From contig JALXER010000170.1 in NCBI GenBank assembly GCA_027069385.1, positions 1 to 6,194 of the forward strand: a DNA stretch of 6,194 bases. Reading direction: 5' to 3'. Below, piece by piece: positions 5,618-6,194 of this stretch. Under the pieces are notes generated by a model, which was not told where the DNA came from, did not search any database, and worked only from the letters and a program-made list of their open reading frames with translations. This DNA is from Paracoccaceae bacterium. Lineage in GTDB: Bacteria; Pseudomonadota; Alphaproteobacteria; Rhodobacterales; Rhodobacteraceae. The translations under genes and the position numbers were made by a program. Position 1 is the first letter of the stretch, and each line of letters begins with the position of its first letter.

Positions 5618-6194
5618 CGCGTCCCCTTTTCCATTGCCGCCTGTGCCAACTCGATTGCGCCGGTCAGGGCGTCTCCGTGGGCCGGAACGCAATAGGCCCC
5701 GCAATTTGCCGGCATCAGTTTTTGATAGACCGGTCCCAGCCCGCCAAGCATCACCAGCCTGCCGTCTTTGAAGCCGAGCGCGGCAAGGGCGCGGCAAATG
5801 GCGCTGACGCCATCATCGAAAATGGCGCGGGCTGTCGGGTCGTCCGATTCCAGCGCCGCCACGATCAGCGGTGCAAGCATGCCGAATTCGCGCGGGGTAG
5901 AGCTGTTGGCGAACATCACGATTTCGATCGGATCGCCGGAAAACTGCGATAACAGATCGCGGGTCAACGGGGTGTGCGGGATGACCCCGTCATGGGCCTG
6001 CAAGGTCTTGCCAAGCGCCTGCCGCCCAAGCCACGCCCCGCCGGCCTCATCCCCCAGAACAAAGCCCCAACCGCCGATCTTGCGGGTTTTGCCGCCCCGA
6101 CGGTTTACGAAAAACGAACCGGTCCCGACAAGCGCCACGGTGCCGTCCCCGTCGCCAAGCGCACCCTGAACGGTGATTTCGCGATCGGTGGTTA
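5614..6194 (-). CDS. BadF/BadG/BcrA/BcrD ATPase family sugar kinase, probable N-acetylglucosamine kinase (5' end outside window)
   Basis: An actin-fold (ASKHA) kinase that probably phosphorylates GlcNAc with ATP to give GlcNAc-6-phosphate. 192 residues are visible; the frame is open to the window edge, so about the first 100 residues of a usual 290-320 are missing, including the N-terminal DGGGT phosphate loop. Visible family features are GALGD (10-14), the second phosphate-binding loop VGTGSFF (22-28), the hallmark GGWGFVLGDEAGGAWLGR (40-57) and LGGLGPVY (149-156), the adenosine-site glycines. The C-terminus GDALTGAIELA is typical. The family contains human NAGK and bacterial GlcNAc kinases. 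BadF-type proteins also include glucosamine kinases and CoA-enzyme activases; the latter carry cysteine clusters not seen here. The operon with nagA favours GlcNAc or glucosamine. A GTG at 6136-6138 is internal, since homology continues upstream. The stop overlaps the gntR start by 4 bases. Confidence 0.9.
   Translation of the reverse strand, partial: TTDREITVQGALGDGDGTVALVGTGSFFVNRRGGKTRKIGGWGFVLGDEAGGAWLGRQALGKTLQAHDGVIPHTPLTRDLLSQFSGDPIEIVMFANSSTPREFGMLAPLIVAALESDDPTARAIFDDGVSAICRALAALGFKDGRLVMLGGLGPVYQKLMPANCGAYCVPAHGDALTGAIELAQAAMEKGTR
5622..5628 (-). promoter_or_regulatory. strong ribosome binding site that fixes the gntR start
   Basis: On the minus strand AAGGGGA lies 4 bases before the ATG whose first base is 5617, inside the end of the kinase gene. 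It is the best Shine-Dalgarno match in this operon. It supports the short 254-residue form of the regulator. Confidence 0.65.

Noticed and set aside
5618..5797. An N-terminal extension of 60 residues for the GntR regulator, starting at 5797.
   Set aside because: It lies over the kinase gene and is low-complexity Arg/Gly-rich. The ATG at 5617 has a strong ribosome site, an ATGA overlap and gives the normal family length.
6136..6138. GTG as the start codon of the kinase gene.
   Set aside because: The frame remains open upstream to the edge, and the upstream residues (GALGDGDGTV) fit the family, so the gene simply continues out of the window.

Overview
The window looks like chromosome of an alphaproteobacterium, most likely a Rhodobacterales (roseobacter-type) marine bacterium. 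This rests on moderately high GC, dense operons with ATGA stop/start overlaps, protein sequences I recognise at family level, and a GC-rich hairpin-laden intergenic element of a kind I associate with that order. The taxonomic call is inference; no rRNA or other marker gene is present. Two converging operons fill the window, and both run off its edges.

Left, plus strand (1-2361): the end of an sn-glycerol-3-phosphate ABC importer operon, in the order ugpA (3' half only), ugpE, ugpC. The genes are packed with a 1-base overlap and a 10-base gap. UgpA and UgpE form the inner-membrane channel and UgpC is the cytoplasmic ATPase. The periplasmic binding protein (UgpB) would be expected upstream, outside the window.

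Middle (2362-2697): 336 bases without a credible gene. Most of it (2394-2644) is one mirror-symmetric composite element. Two arms of four stem-loop modules each (one of them weak) face each other around a central inverted repeat. Matching anchor sequences and equal 12-base spacers show that the arms are related, although most individual stems differ in sequence. It lies exactly between the two convergent operons and may end transcription from both sides. It is the most unusual thing in the window.

Right, minus strand (2698-6194, transcribed right to left): an N-acetylglucosamine catabolic operon. The order is a BadF/BcrA-type sugar kinase (probably N-acetylglucosamine kinase, 5' end missing), a GntR/UTRA regulator, a SIS-domain protein that is probably a NagB-II glucosamine-6-phosphate deaminase, and nagA. 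All three junctions are 4-base ATGA overlaps. Together the enzymes give a complete route: GlcNAc is phosphorylated to GlcNAc-6-P, deacetylated by NagA to GlcN-6-P, then deaminated and isomerised to fructose-6-P plus ammonia. The regulator probably senses a phosphorylated amino sugar. A kinase in the operon implies that GlcNAc arrives unphosphorylated, so a non-PTS importer is expected nearby, perhaps beyond the right edge.
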